Part shown: piece by piece, positions 33,470-41,870 of the stretch | Position numbering within the stretch: position 1 is the first letter of the stretch | How the letters are laid out: every line of letters starts with the position of its first letter | Source: Microbacterium horticulturae | Lineage (GTDB): Bacteria > Actinomycetota > Actinomycetes > Actinomycetales > Microbacteriaceae | Direction of reading: 5' to 3' | DNA length: 64,000 nt | Assembly (NCBI RefSeq): GCF_029094505.1 | Contig: NZ_CP119108.1 | Coordinates: 3,472,001 to 3,536,000 of the forward strand | The notes under the pieces: model-generated | The model's database searches: none | The model's input: only the letters and a program-made list of their open reading frames with translations | Told to the model about the DNA's origin: nothing | Translations under genes and position numbers: made by a program

Positions 33470-34927
33470 TCACCCGCGCGCCGCTGGTCCCGGCGACGGC
33501 GCAGGCACGGGCCCTGGTTGCGGGCGCGGCGCCGGCGCCGCGCGCCTCGCGCCCTGGCTCTTCGAGGGCGCCGGCGGCGTGACCCGCGTCGCGTCGTATT
33601 CGACCGCTGTGACCGAAGTCGCGCCGCGCAGCTCGCCGAGCACCGAACGCATGCGGGTCGCACGAGGGTCGGCCGCGGCATCCACCATCTTCGCGGTCGC
33701 GACGTAGGCGGTCAGGTGATGCGCGGCATCGGTGAGGTCGCCCAGCTGTGCGCCCGGCGTGCCCGCCCGCTCGACGACCATGCTGCCCTCGCCGCCGACG
33801 CGTGCGTCGGATCCGCCGCCGGCCAGACTCTGCACGAGGTCGTCGGTGTGCCGCAGCTGCACGCTGAGCGTCTCGTCGCCGACGGCCGCCTCGGTCGGCG
33901 AGCCGGCCGTCACCAGCAGCGGAACCTCGTACCCGCCCTGCACCGTGAGCCAGTCGGCGATCAGCCCGCCTTGAGAGTGTCCGAACAGGTAGACCCGCGC
34001 GCCGGCGGGAACCCCCGCATCGTCCATCGCCGCCCGCACGGCCTCGTACGCCGCCGAATCCTGCCCGAAGTACATCTGCAGGTTCGAGGCCATATCCCAC
34101 GGGTCGCTCCCGTCGCCGAGCGGCGAGAAGTCGCGCGTTCCCGCGAGATACACGGCGTACCGGTCGGTGCCGTCGGGCATGACGTACGTCTCGATGCGCA
34201 CGCGTGCGTCGTCCTGCGGAATACGCCCCAGCGCGCCGGCGAGGTCGTCGGGTGCCGTCACCCCACTCGACGCCGCCGTCCGGCGCACGCGTGCCGCGGC
34301 GCCACCGGGCACCAGCCGCGAGCCCGGCGCGATGGTGCCGGCGTGCAGCAGCCGGATCAGCGCCTGCGCGCCCTGCGCGGCTTCTGGCAAGGCACCTGCA
34401 ACCCCCATCAGCGCGAGCGCCGCCAGCGGCGACACCACCGTGGCCATCGCCGCAGCCGTGGGAATGCCGAGGTTGTCGCTGTCGGTCAGTTCGGCTCCCA
34501 CCTCGCGATCGCGTACGGCCGAGGCCTTGTCGGCTGCGTGCACGGCCTCGGGATGCTGCGCCCCGAACGCCAGCAACATCGCCGCCGCTCCCGCGACCTG
34601 CCCGGGGCCGGCGCGCATCCCGGCGCGGGCGCGCAGCTCGATCACCTCGTAGGTCTCAGCGGCCGCCTGCAGATCGGTCGCGATGGCGTCGAGATCGTCG
34701 AGCTGCTCGTCGGCGATCCACGCCGACTGCGCGATCTCATACGCCGTGGTCCGCACCGGGCCGCCGGCAGCGCCCAGCGCATCCATCCGGCGCCCTGCCT
34801 CGCCCAGCGTGTCGCGCACGTCGCTCACGCGGGTCGACAGCACCCGACATCGGGCGGCGGCCGCGTGCAGCGTCTGCGTGTCGACGGCCACCACCCCACC
34901 ATCGCGGATGTCGATGTCATCGCTCAT
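33470..34927 (-). CDS. Large protein with N-terminal helical domain and C-terminal alpha/beta-hydrolase (lipase-like) domain
   Basis: 485 residues. Residues ~1-110 are helical with a WXG100-like spacing (DTQTLHAAAARCRVLSTRVSDVRDTLGEAGRRMD, then QSAWIADEQLDDLDAIATDLQAAAETYE); the centre has a membrane-like stretch (AAAMATVVSPLAALALMGVAGAL). The C-terminal half is a class-3-lipase-like hydrolase with nucleophile GHSQGGLIADWL, and the tail is Pro/Ala/Arg-rich and low complexity. ATG overlaps the stop of the upstream small helical protein (ATGA). The pair resembles type-VII-secretion-type substrates or surface esterases; I cannot decide. Confidence 0.75.
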   Translation of the reverse strand: MSDDIDIRDGGVVAVDTQTLHAAAARCRVLSTRVSDVRDTLGEAGRRMDALGAAGGPVRTTAYEIAQSAWIADEQLDDLDAIATDLQAAAETYEVIELRARAGMRAGPGQVAGAAAMLLAFGAQHPEAVHAADKASAVRDREVGAELTDSDNLGIPTAAAMATVVSPLAALALMGVAGALPEAAQGAQALIRLLHAGTIAPGSRLVPGGAAARVRRTAASSGVTAPDDLAGALGRIPQDDARVRIETYVMPDGTDRYAVYLAGTRDFSPLGDGSDPWDMASNLQMYFGQDSAAYEAVRAAMDDAGVPAGARVYLFGHSQGGLIADWLTVQGGYEVPLLVTAGSPTEAAVGDETLSVQLRHTDDLVQSLAGGGSDARVGGEGSMVVERAGTPGAQLGDLTDAAHHLTAYVATAKMVDAAADPRATRMRSVLGELRGATSVTAVEYDATRVTPPAPSKSQGARRAAPAPRPQPGPVPAPSPGPAARG

Positions 34928-35187
34928 CCCCCGACTCCGGCGAGGGATGCCGCGCGCCCCGCCCGCGCGACACGCAGACTCTCATGCTCATCGGCGACCC
35001 GCGCCGCCAACTGCGCCATCGTGTCGTCCCACGCGTCGAGGCGCCTTCGGAACCGGCGCATCGTGTCGCATTCCCACGCCGTCGCATCGGCGATCGCGAC
35101 GCCTTCGGCACGCATCGCCGGCATCGCCTCGACCACATCCCAGAGCGCCGCCAGCGCGGCATCCAACGTCGTCAGCACGGGGTCCAT
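34924..35187 (-). CDS. Small helical protein coupled to the lipase-like gene
   Basis: 87 residues from ATG 35187 (GAAGG upstream). Almost entirely helical: MDPVLTTLDAALAALWDVVEAMPAMRAEG, MRRFRRRLDAWDDTMAQLAARVADEHESLRVARAG. Length and single-Trp helices resemble WXG100/ESAT-6-like partners, though a WxG turn is not present. Its stop overlaps the start of the following gene, implying the products act together. No recognised family. Confidence 0.65.
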   Translation of the reverse strand: MDPVLTTLDAALAALWDVVEAMPAMRAEGVAIADATAWECDTMRRFRRRLDAWDDTMAQLAARVADEHESLRVARAGRAASLAGVGG

Positions 35188-35325
35188 GCCTTCGAGACTG
35201 ACAGCGGCCGCGGCATCCCGAACCGGCCGCTCCCAGATCTGTGGACAACTCGCGCCGATGCCCGCGATGGGGAGGAACCGGTGCGAAATGCCGGCTGCGG
35301 CATCCCGACTCACCAGAATGGAAAC

Positions 35326-35832
35326 ATGACCAGTGGTTCCGCACCGTTCCGGGTGGTGTTCGTCTGCACCGGGAACATCTGCCGTTCGCCGATGGCCGAG
35401 GTGGTGTTCCGCTGGTTCGCCGACTCCGTCGGGCTCGGCGACCGTGTGGTGTCATCGAGCGCGGGCACCGGCGACTGGCACGTGGGTGAACGCGCCGACC
35501 GGCGCACCCTGGCGGCGCTGCAACGGCACGACTTCGACGCGTCCACCCACCGCGCGCGCCAGTTCTCATACCGCGACTTCGATGACAACGACCTCGTCGT
35601 CGCGCTCGACACCGGCCATGAGCGTGTGCTGCGCGAGTGGGCGCGCGACGAGGAGGACGAGGCGAAGATAGCGCTCCTGCTCTCGTTCGATCCGAACGCG
35701 CACGGGGGGCTCGATGTGCCCGACCCCTACTATGCGGCTCCCGAGATGTTCGACGACGTGCTCGGTATGATCGAGAGTGCGTGCCGGGCGCTCTTCCGGC
35801 AACTCGAACCCGCGATCCGTGCCACCGATTGA
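35326..35832 (+). CDS. Low-molecular-weight protein-tyrosine phosphatase
   Basis: 168 residues. P-loop VCTGNICRS with nucleophile C14 and R20 near the N-terminus, SSAGTGDWHVGERADRRTLAALQRHDFD, and the general-acid loop DVPDPYYAAPEMFDDVL. Dephosphorylates phosphotyrosine proteins, in actinobacteria often linked to cell-surface polysaccharide synthesis. CAGAAT ends exactly 6 nt before the ATG, consistent with a leaderless message. Followed 30 bp later by purB. Confidence 0.93.
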   Translation: MTSGSAPFRVVFVCTGNICRSPMAEVVFRWFADSVGLGDRVVSSSAGTGDWHVGERADRRTLAALQRHDFDASTHRARQFSYRDFDDNDLVVALDTGHERVLREWARDEEDEAKIALLLSFDPNAHGGLDVPDPYYAAPEMFDDVLGMIESACRALFRQLEPAIRATD

Positions 35833-35861
35833 GCGTGGCGCGCCGGCCGGACGGGAGACCC

Positions 35862-37238
35862 GTGACCACTCTGCCCCCTCAGCCCCTGAGCCCCCTCGAC
35901 GGCCGTTACCGCGACGCCGTCGCCGGCCTTGCCGAGCACCTGTCGGAAGCGGGGCTGAACCGCGCCCGCGTCGAGGTCGAGGTCGAGTGGCTGATCACGC
36001 TCACCGACCGTTCGCTGTTCGGCACGACGCCGCTGGCGGATGCCGACAAGCAGCGCCTGCGCGCACTCTACGAGGACTTCGGCCAGGACGAGATCGACTG
36101 GCTCGCCGCGAAGGAGGCGGTCACGCGCCACGATGTGAAGGCCGTCGAGTACGTTGTGCGCGACCGCCTGTCGGCTCTCGGACTCGACGCGGTCGCCGAG
36201 CTCACGCACTTCGCCTGCACCAGTGAAGACATCAACTCGGCCTCGTACGCCCTGACCGTGCAGCGCGCCGTCACCGGCGTCTGGCTGCCGAAGCTGCGCG
36301 AGGTCGTCGCCCGACTGCGCGGCCTCGCGGTCGAGCACGCCGATGCCCCGATGCTCTCGCGCACGCACGGGCAGCCGGCCACGCCCTCGACCATGGGCAA
36401 AGAGCTGGCCGTGTTCGCGTGGCGCCTCGAGCGCGTCGTCGCGCAGATCGAGGACGGCGAGTACCTCGCAAAGTTCTCCGGCGCGACCGGCACCTGGTCG
36501 GCGCACCTGGCGGCCGAGCCGTCCGTCGACTGGCAGGCGCTGTCGAAGGGCTTCATCGAGGGGCTCGGCATCGGGTTCAATCCCCTGACCACCCAGATCG
36601 AATCGCACGACTGGCAGGTCGAGCTGTACGACCGCGCGCGGCATGCCGGCGGCATCCTGCACAACCTGGCGACGGATGCCTGGACGTACATCTCGCTCGG
36701 ATTCTTCGCGCAGATCCCGGTGGCGGGGGCGACGGGCTCGTCGACGATGCCGCACAAGATCAACCCGATCCGCTTCGAGAACGCCGAGGCGAACCTCGAG
36801 ATCTCGGGCGGGCTGTTCGCGACGCTCGCCGCGACGCTCGTGACCTCGCGCATGCAGCGCGACCTCACCGATTCGACGACGCAGCGCAACATCGGCGTGG
36901 CGTTCGGGCACTCGCTGCTCGCACTCGACAACCTGCTGCGCGGGCTCGACACCATCTCGCTCTCGCGCGACGTGCTGCTGGCCGATCTCGACGCGAATTG
37001 GGAGGTGCTGGCCGAGGCGATCCAAACCGTGGTGCGCGGCGAGATCGCAGCCGGCAACTCGTCGATCACCGACCCGTACGCGCTGCTGAAAGATCTCACC
37101 CGCGGGCACCGCGTCGGGGCGGAGCAGCTCGCGGAGTTCGTGCAGGGCTTGGATATCTCGGATGCCGCGAAGCAGCGCCTGCTCGCGCTCACGCCCGCGA
37201 GCTACACGGGCGTCGCCGAGCAGCTCGCGCGGGGCTAG
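35862..37238 (+). CDS. purB: Adenylosuccinate lyase
   Basis: 458 residues from GTG 35862 (GGGAGA upstream). Fumarase/aspartase superfamily: PLSPLDGRYRDAVAGLAEHLSEAGLNRARVEVEVEWL, FACTSEDINS, RTHGQPATPSTMGKE, and the signature SSTMPHKINPIRFENAE. This N-terminus marks the E. coli-type PurB. Acts twice in purine synthesis, releasing fumarate from SAICAR and from adenylosuccinate. Confidence 0.97.
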   Translation: MTTLPPQPLSPLDGRYRDAVAGLAEHLSEAGLNRARVEVEVEWLITLTDRSLFGTTPLADADKQRLRALYEDFGQDEIDWLAAKEAVTRHDVKAVEYVVRDRLSALGLDAVAELTHFACTSEDINSASYALTVQRAVTGVWLPKLREVVARLRGLAVEHADAPMLSRTHGQPATPSTMGKELAVFAWRLERVVAQIEDGEYLAKFSGATGTWSAHLAAEPSVDWQALSKGFIEGLGIGFNPLTTQIESHDWQVELYDRARHAGGILHNLATDAWTYISLGFFAQIPVAGATGSSTMPHKINPIRFENAEANLEISGGLFATLAATLVTSRMQRDLTDSTTQRNIGVAFGHSLLALDNLLRGLDTISLSRDVLLADLDANWEVLAEAIQTVVRGEIAAGNSSITDPYALLKDLTRGHRVGAEQLAEFVQGLDISDAAKQRLLALTPASYTGVAEQLARG

Positions 37239-37303
37239 GTTTCGGCGCGGCTTTGGGTCGTTGAGCGGCGACCGGCGCCACCGCGCACGCTCGGCGACCG
37301 GGG

Positions 37304-37711
37304 TCAGCGACCGGGCTGAGACCCGTCCTCGCTCTTAGCCTCGCCGTCGACCGGCTTCGCCCCAGCATCCCGGCCCGCGGCATCCCGGCCCGCGGCATCC
37401 CGCGCCGCAGTCTCATGCTCGACGGCCTGATCCCGCGCGATGAGCACGGGCTTGTCGACCGGGTGCGCGATCTGCTCGGGCTGCACGGCGAGCAGCAGCA
37501 GCGATATGACGACCACCGTGACGATGAACGTGATGCCCGCGACGATGCCGCCCACGACGAGCGCGTGGCCCGCCTCGCCGGGGTAACGCTTCTGGAAGAA
37601 ACCCATCGACACAAGGGTGACGACACCCGCGAACAGCGCGGCGATGACGGCGAGCCCGATCAGCTGCGCGGGCTTCATCAGGTCACGACGGGTGGGGCGC
37701 TGGTCGCTCAC
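37304..37711 (-). CDS. Two-helix membrane protein with repetitive charged tail
   Basis: 135 residues from GTG 37711, which overlaps the upstream stop (GTGA). Two membrane helices (PAQLIGLAVIAALFAGVVTLVSMGFF and GGIVAGITFIVTVVVISLLLLAV). The C-terminal ~45 residues are hydrophilic and contain AAGRDAAGRDAG, encoded by successive GGATGCCGCGGGCC motifs in reverse, so a genomic repeat has expanded inside the gene. Known only as a conserved hypothetical in relatives, as far as I can tell. Coupled to the next entry. Confidence 0.75.
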   Translation of the reverse strand: MSDQRPTRRDLMKPAQLIGLAVIAALFAGVVTLVSMGFFQKRYPGEAGHALVVGGIVAGITFIVTVVVISLLLLAVQPEQIAHPVDKPVLIARDQAVEHETAARDAAGRDAAGRDAGAKPVDGEAKSEDGSQPGR

Positions 37712-38358
37712 GCGGCACCTCCGGATTGCTCATCGGACACGGCCGCAACCGCGTCCTTTCGGGGAGAGAAGCCGGCGATCCCCAGGTACACGGCGACGAT
37801 CGCGGCGTATGCGCCGAAGATCCCGACGCCGATGGTGATGCCGGTGAGGGTGAAAGACTTGTGCGCCTCGGCGATCGTGTAGTTCAGCGCGTAGCCGGCC
37901 GGCACGCACAGCAACGCGATCGCGAGCACGATACCGAGAGCGCCGATGAAGATCGCGTCGCGCGCTTCGGAACGGGTGGATGCCGCGTCGGCACGCCGAT
38001 CGCGCAGCCCGATGATGCCCTCGACCAGGCCGATGAGCACCGCCCAGACGGCGATCAGCACGAAGAACGTCGTGTCGGTGCGCAGCGTCGCGACTCCCGC
38101 GACCATGCCGGCGACGAGGTCGATAGCGCCCAGCAGCACAATGCGGCCGCGGCGTCCGGACGGGTAAACGATCCATGCGGCGGCGATCATGATGAACGCG
38201 CTGAGGATCGCGAACCCACTGAACACCGACAGACCGAGCGCGGCGGAGTGGTCGGTCGAGAACGTGATCATCGCGGCGGCGATCGCGGCCACGATGGCAC
38301 GCGCTATCTGCAGGTGGCGCACCTCGAACGGGCGGCGCGCGGCGGAGGCAGATGACAC
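37708..38358 (-). CDS. Multi-spanning membrane protein
   Basis: 216 residues from GTG 38358 (GAGG upstream). About six membrane helices (QIARAIVAAIAAAMITF, LSVFSGFAILSAFIMIAAAWIV, IVLLGAIDLVAGMVAGVATL, FFVLIAVWAVLIGLVEGIIGL, AIFIGALGIVLAIALLCV, FTLTGITIGVGIFGAYAAIVAVYLGIAG), a layout like HdeD/DUF308 small acid-stress membrane proteins, but without a decisive motif. Forms a two-gene unit with the membrane protein downstream. Confidence 0.78.
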   Translation of the reverse strand: MSSASAARRPFEVRHLQIARAIVAAIAAAMITFSTDHSAALGLSVFSGFAILSAFIMIAAAWIVYPSGRRGRIVLLGAIDLVAGMVAGVATLRTDTTFFVLIAVWAVLIGLVEGIIGLRDRRADAASTRSEARDAIFIGALGIVLAIALLCVPAGYALNYTIAEAHKSFTLTGITIGVGIFGAYAAIVAVYLGIAGFSPRKDAVAAVSDEQSGGAA

Positions 38359-38456
38359 GGCGGATCCTCGAGGGAAGGGGCTCGCAGAGCGCGAGACGGA
38401 CGCCTCCAGTCTAAGTCGTGCGGCGCGGCCGGGATTCAGCGATGCTTCAGGTGCGA

Positions 38457-39620
38457 TCACCCGAGCGCGTGCTCGAGATCGGCGACGAGGTCGCCGGCGT
38501 CTTCGAGGCCGATCGACAGCCGCACGATGTCAGCACCCGGGCGCGCCTCGGGGGCGACATGCCGGTGGCTGATGGCAGCGGGATGCTGCACGAGCGAATC
38601 CACTCCGCCCAGCGACACCGCGTGCGTGAAGATCCGCAGACGCGAGGTGAACCGCTCGGCCGCGTCGTATCCGCCGCGCAGGCCGATCGAGACCATGGCG
38701 CCCGGCCCGCGCAGCTGCGTGCCGAGGATGCCGGTGGTGTCGTCATCGGGGTAGTACACGTGCGAGACAGCGGGATGCCGCCGCAAGAACGCCGCCACGA
38801 CGCGGGCGTTCTCCTGCTGGGCGCGCATGCGCACCGGCAGCGTGGCAAGGCCGCGGTGCAGGAGGTACCCCGCGAGCGGATGCAGCACAGACCCGGTCGC
38901 CGTGCGCACCTTGCGCAGTGCGATGGCCGTCTCGGCGTCGCACGCGATGGCCCCGGCGATCACGTCACCGTGCCCGCCGATGTACTTGGTCGCGCTGTGG
39001 AGGGCGAGCCGCGCGCCGTGCGCGAGCGGATTCTGCAGCACGGGAGTTGCGAACGTGTTGTCGACGAGCACCGGAACGTCGCCTGCCTGCGCGACGACCG
39101 CCGCGATGTCGACGAGGTCGAGGGTGGGGTTGGCCGGGGTCTCCATGATGACCAGACCCGTATCGGGCCGGATCTCGTCGGCCACGGCATCCATTCCGCA
39201 GAACGTGTGCTCGACGCCCAGCAGCTCCCCCGCCAGCAGCGAGTCGGTGCCGCCGTACAGCGGTCGCACGCCGAGGACGTGCCGATTGTCGGTCGCCGCG
39301 CACAGCGCGAGCACCGCGGCGGTGACCGCGGCCATGCCCGACGCGAACGCGACAGCCTCGTCCGCGCCTTCGAGTGCGGCGAGCGCCTGCTCGAAGCGGG
39401 CGACCGTGGGATTCCAGAGGCGGCCGTAGACGTTGCTGCCGCCTTCGGGCGGGCGACGGCCGCCGGTGAGCGCCTCGTACGAGTCGCCGCCGCGCTCGAT
39501 GTCGGGCAGTGGATTGGTCGACGACAGGTCGATTGGCAGCGCGTGCACGCCGAGCTCAGCGAGCCCCTCGCGCCCCGCGTGCACGGCCACGGTGTCGGGG
39601 TGGAGGTCGGGCTCGCTCAT
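38457..39620 (-). CDS. Cys/Met-metabolism PLP enzyme (cystathionine gamma-lyase/synthase family)
   Basis: 387 residues. Trans-sulfuration fold: YGRLWNPTVARFEQALAALEGADEAVAFASGMAAVTA, YGGTDSL, METPANPTLDLVDI, VLVDNTFATPVLQNPL, PLP lysine in HSATKYIGGHGDVIAG, and the late substrate arginine (GADIVRLSIGLEDAGDLVADLE). Could be cystathionine gamma-synthase, gamma-lyase or methionine gamma-lyase; motifs do not separate them. Confidence 0.92.
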   Translation of the reverse strand: MSEPDLHPDTVAVHAGREGLAELGVHALPIDLSSTNPLPDIERGGDSYEALTGGRRPPEGGSNVYGRLWNPTVARFEQALAALEGADEAVAFASGMAAVTAAVLALCAATDNRHVLGVRPLYGGTDSLLAGELLGVEHTFCGMDAVADEIRPDTGLVIMETPANPTLDLVDIAAVVAQAGDVPVLVDNTFATPVLQNPLAHGARLALHSATKYIGGHGDVIAGAIACDAETAIALRKVRTATGSVLHPLAGYLLHRGLATLPVRMRAQQENARVVAAFLRRHPAVSHVYYPDDDTTGILGTQLRGPGAMVSIGLRGGYDAAERFTSRLRIFTHAVSLGGVDSLVQHPAAISHRHVAPEARPGADIVRLSIGLEDAGDLVADLEHALG

Positions 39621-39858
39621 GCCCCCACGATATCGAGGGGTGGATGCCGCGGCCCGCCGCCCTCGTCACACCATGACACCCGGCATCCCGGCCCGCCTGC
39701 CCGGCCCCGCCTCGCTCCGCACCCCCAGCCGTCCGCGCCCTCGCCCCCACCCCGAGAACACGGTCGTGCACGCTTTTTCCGCGCAGAACTGTGCACAGGC
39801 GTGATCTCGCGGAATCTGCGGGTGCGCATGCGCGGACACACCGGCCTACCATCGAGGC

Positions 39859-40473
39859 ATGCGCATCTTCCTCGCCGGGGCGTCCGGCGTGATCGGGCGG
39901 CGACTGGTGCCGCTTCTTCGGGTCGCCGGTCATGAGGTCGCGGGCCTCACCCGCACCCGCGAGAACGCCGCGGTCATCGAAGAGCTCGGTGCAAGCCCGG
40001 TCGTGTGCGATGTGTACGACGCGGCTGCGCTGACGCGTGCGGTCGCCGAGTTCCAACCCGATGTCATGCTCCACGAGCTGACGGATCTTCCCGACGACGC
40101 CGCGCAGATCGAGGAGTTCCGCGAGAGGCACGCCCGCATCCGCATCGAGGGCACGCACAATCTACTCGCCGCGGCCCGTGCCGCCGCAACGCAGCGCGTG
40201 CTCGCGCAGAGCGTGGCATGGCCGATGCCCGCCGGCCCCGGACACGACTCGGTCGCCGAGCTCGAGCGATCGGTACTGGCCGCCCGTGGCGTCGTGCTGC
40301 GCTACGGACAGTTCTACGGCGAGGGCACCTACCATCCCGACACGGTCCCGGCCGAGCCACGCATCCAGATCGACCGCGCCGCCGAACAGACCGTCGACGC
40401 CCTGACCGAGCCCGCCGGTGTGCTCGAGCTCACCGACGAGGGCACGCGCCGCCTCGCGGCATCCACCGACTGA
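39859..40473 (+). CDS. Short NAD-dependent epimerase/dehydratase-like protein
   Basis: 204 residues; Rossmann motif GASGVIGRRLVPLLRVAGHEV. It has the sugar-epimerase outline (FQPDVMLHELTD, GTHNLLAAARAAATQRVLAQSV) but no YxxxK and is ~100 residues shorter than usual, so catalytic competence is doubtful. TACCAT ends exactly 6 nt before the ATG, suggesting a leaderless transcript. 11 bp upstream of an alcohol dehydrogenase, probably one operon. Confidence 0.8.
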   Translation: MRIFLAGASGVIGRRLVPLLRVAGHEVAGLTRTRENAAVIEELGASPVVCDVYDAAALTRAVAEFQPDVMLHELTDLPDDAAQIEEFRERHARIRIEGTHNLLAAARAAATQRVLAQSVAWPMPAGPGHDSVAELERSVLAARGVVLRYGQFYGEGTYHPDTVPAEPRIQIDRAAEQTVDALTEPAGVLELTDEGTRRLAASTD

Positions 40474-40484
40474 AAGAGGACGAG

Positions 40485-41507
40485 ATGTACGGAGCGGTCA
40501 TCCACGCACCGGGCGATGTGCGCTACGAAGAGCGCCCCGACCCGACGATCGAGCAGCCGACCGACGCGGTGATCCGCATGGTCGCGACGTGCGTCTGCGG
40601 GTCCGACCTGTGGACGTACCGCGGCCTGAACCCGATCAAACGCCCGCTGCACATGGGGCACGAGTACGTCGGCATCGTCGAGGAGATCGGCGCGGACGTG
40701 CAGACGCTGGCGCCCGGCGACTTCGTCATCGGCTCGTTCATGGCCTCCGACGGCACGTGTGAGATCTGCCGGGCCGGCTATCCGTCGCGCTGCGTGAACG
40801 TCGTGCCGATGGGGATGCTGGGGGCCCAAGCCGAGCGACTGCGCGTTCCGTGGGCCGACGGCACGCTCGTGGCCACACCGGGCGAACCCGACGCCGAGCT
40901 TATCCCGTCGCTGCTGGCCGCGTCTGATGTGCTGGGCACCGGCTGGTTCGCGGCCGAGGCGGCCGCCGTCGAGCCGGGCAAGACCGTGGTCGTGGTCGGC
41001 GACGGCGCGGTCGGGCTGCTCGGGGTTCTTGCGGCGAAGGCGCGCGGCGCCGAGCGCATCGTCGCGATGAGCCGGCATGCCGACCGGCAGCAGCTCGCGC
41101 AGCGTTTCGGCGCCACCGACATCGTGACCGAGCGCGGTGACGAGGGCGTCGCACGCATCAAGGACCTGACGAACGGCCTCGGGGCGCACAGCGTCATCGA
41201 AGCCGTCGGCACGCAGGAGTCGATGCTGCAGGCGATCCGATCGACGCGCCCCGGCGGGCATGTGGGCTTCGTCGGCGTCTCGCACGGGGTGTCGCTACCG
41301 GGCGATCTGCTCTTCTCCAGCGAGGTGCACCTGTTCGGCGGACCGGCGCCCGTCCGCCGCGACCTGCCCGACCTCATCGACCGCATCTGGCACCGCGAGA
41401 TCGACCCCGGGCTCGTCTTCGACCTGACGCTGCCGCTGTCAGAGGTCGCCGAGGGCTACCGCGCCATGGACGAGCGGCGCGCGATCAAGACCCTGCTGAT
41501 GCCGTAG
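40485..41507 (+). CDS. Zinc-type alcohol dehydrogenase (MDR family)
   Basis: 340 residues. MDR: CVCGSDLWTYRG (catalytic zinc cysteine), GHEYVGIVEEIG, structural-type region SDGTCEICRAGYPSRC (cysteines reduced relative to the usual four), and NAD site VVVVGDGAVGLLGVLAA. The late VFDLTLPLSEVAEGYRAMDERRAIKTLL fits the threonine/sorbitol-dehydrogenase-like group. AAGAGGA precedes ATG 40485. Probably co-transcribed with the short epimerase-like gene. Confidence 0.9.
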   Translation: MYGAVIHAPGDVRYEERPDPTIEQPTDAVIRMVATCVCGSDLWTYRGLNPIKRPLHMGHEYVGIVEEIGADVQTLAPGDFVIGSFMASDGTCEICRAGYPSRCVNVVPMGMLGAQAERLRVPWADGTLVATPGEPDAELIPSLLAASDVLGTGWFAAEAAAVEPGKTVVVVGDGAVGLLGVLAAKARGAERIVAMSRHADRQQLAQRFGATDIVTERGDEGVARIKDLTNGLGAHSVIEAVGTQESMLQAIRSTRPGGHVGFVGVSHGVSLPGDLLFSSEVHLFGGPAPVRRDLPDLIDRIWHREIDPGLVFDLTLPLSEVAEGYRAMDERRAIKTLLMP

Positions 41508-41870
41508 CGGGTGGATGCCGCGGCCGCGGACGCCCCAGCAGCGGGAGCCGCCAGCCCGGCGGAACACGCAGCCTCGCGGACGCCGCAGCAGCGGGAGCAC
41601 GGCGGCCGGGTGGACGCCGCAGCCCAGCCGGAGGAGCGCAGTCTGGCGGACGCGGCAGTAGAAGAAGGCCGCAGCCCCCAGCGGTTCGAAAATCGCAGTG
41701 AACTTCCCGTTCACACAGCGCGAGGGCGGGCTCCACCTCCTGTGTGAGCCGGAAGTTCAGTACCGAAAGAGAACGTGTCGCGCTCCGAGTCCGAGGTGCG
41801 ACGCCACCCGAACGCGTGCACTCCCGAGCGGCGGGTGCCCGCGGCATCCCGATCAGACGATGATGGAGGG
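41508..41870. other. Repeat-filled intergenic gap
   Basis: About 360 bases without a gene. First half: GGATGCCGCGG at 41513 and related GC-rich GAC/GCCGCAGCAGCGGGAG near-duplicates (about 41530 and 41585). Second half: the 61-bp palindrome at 41699-41759, then the presumed promoter of the MalY/PatB gene. Confidence 0.6.
41699..41759. repeat. Dispersed palindrome family 4 (short form)
   Basis: TGAACTTCCCGTTCACACAG (41699-41718) and CTGTGTGAGCCGGAAGTTCA (41740-41759) are 20-bp inverted repeats with two mismatches and a 21-bp centre. The same ends bound the 313-bp segment at 25249-25561. Confidence 0.8.
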
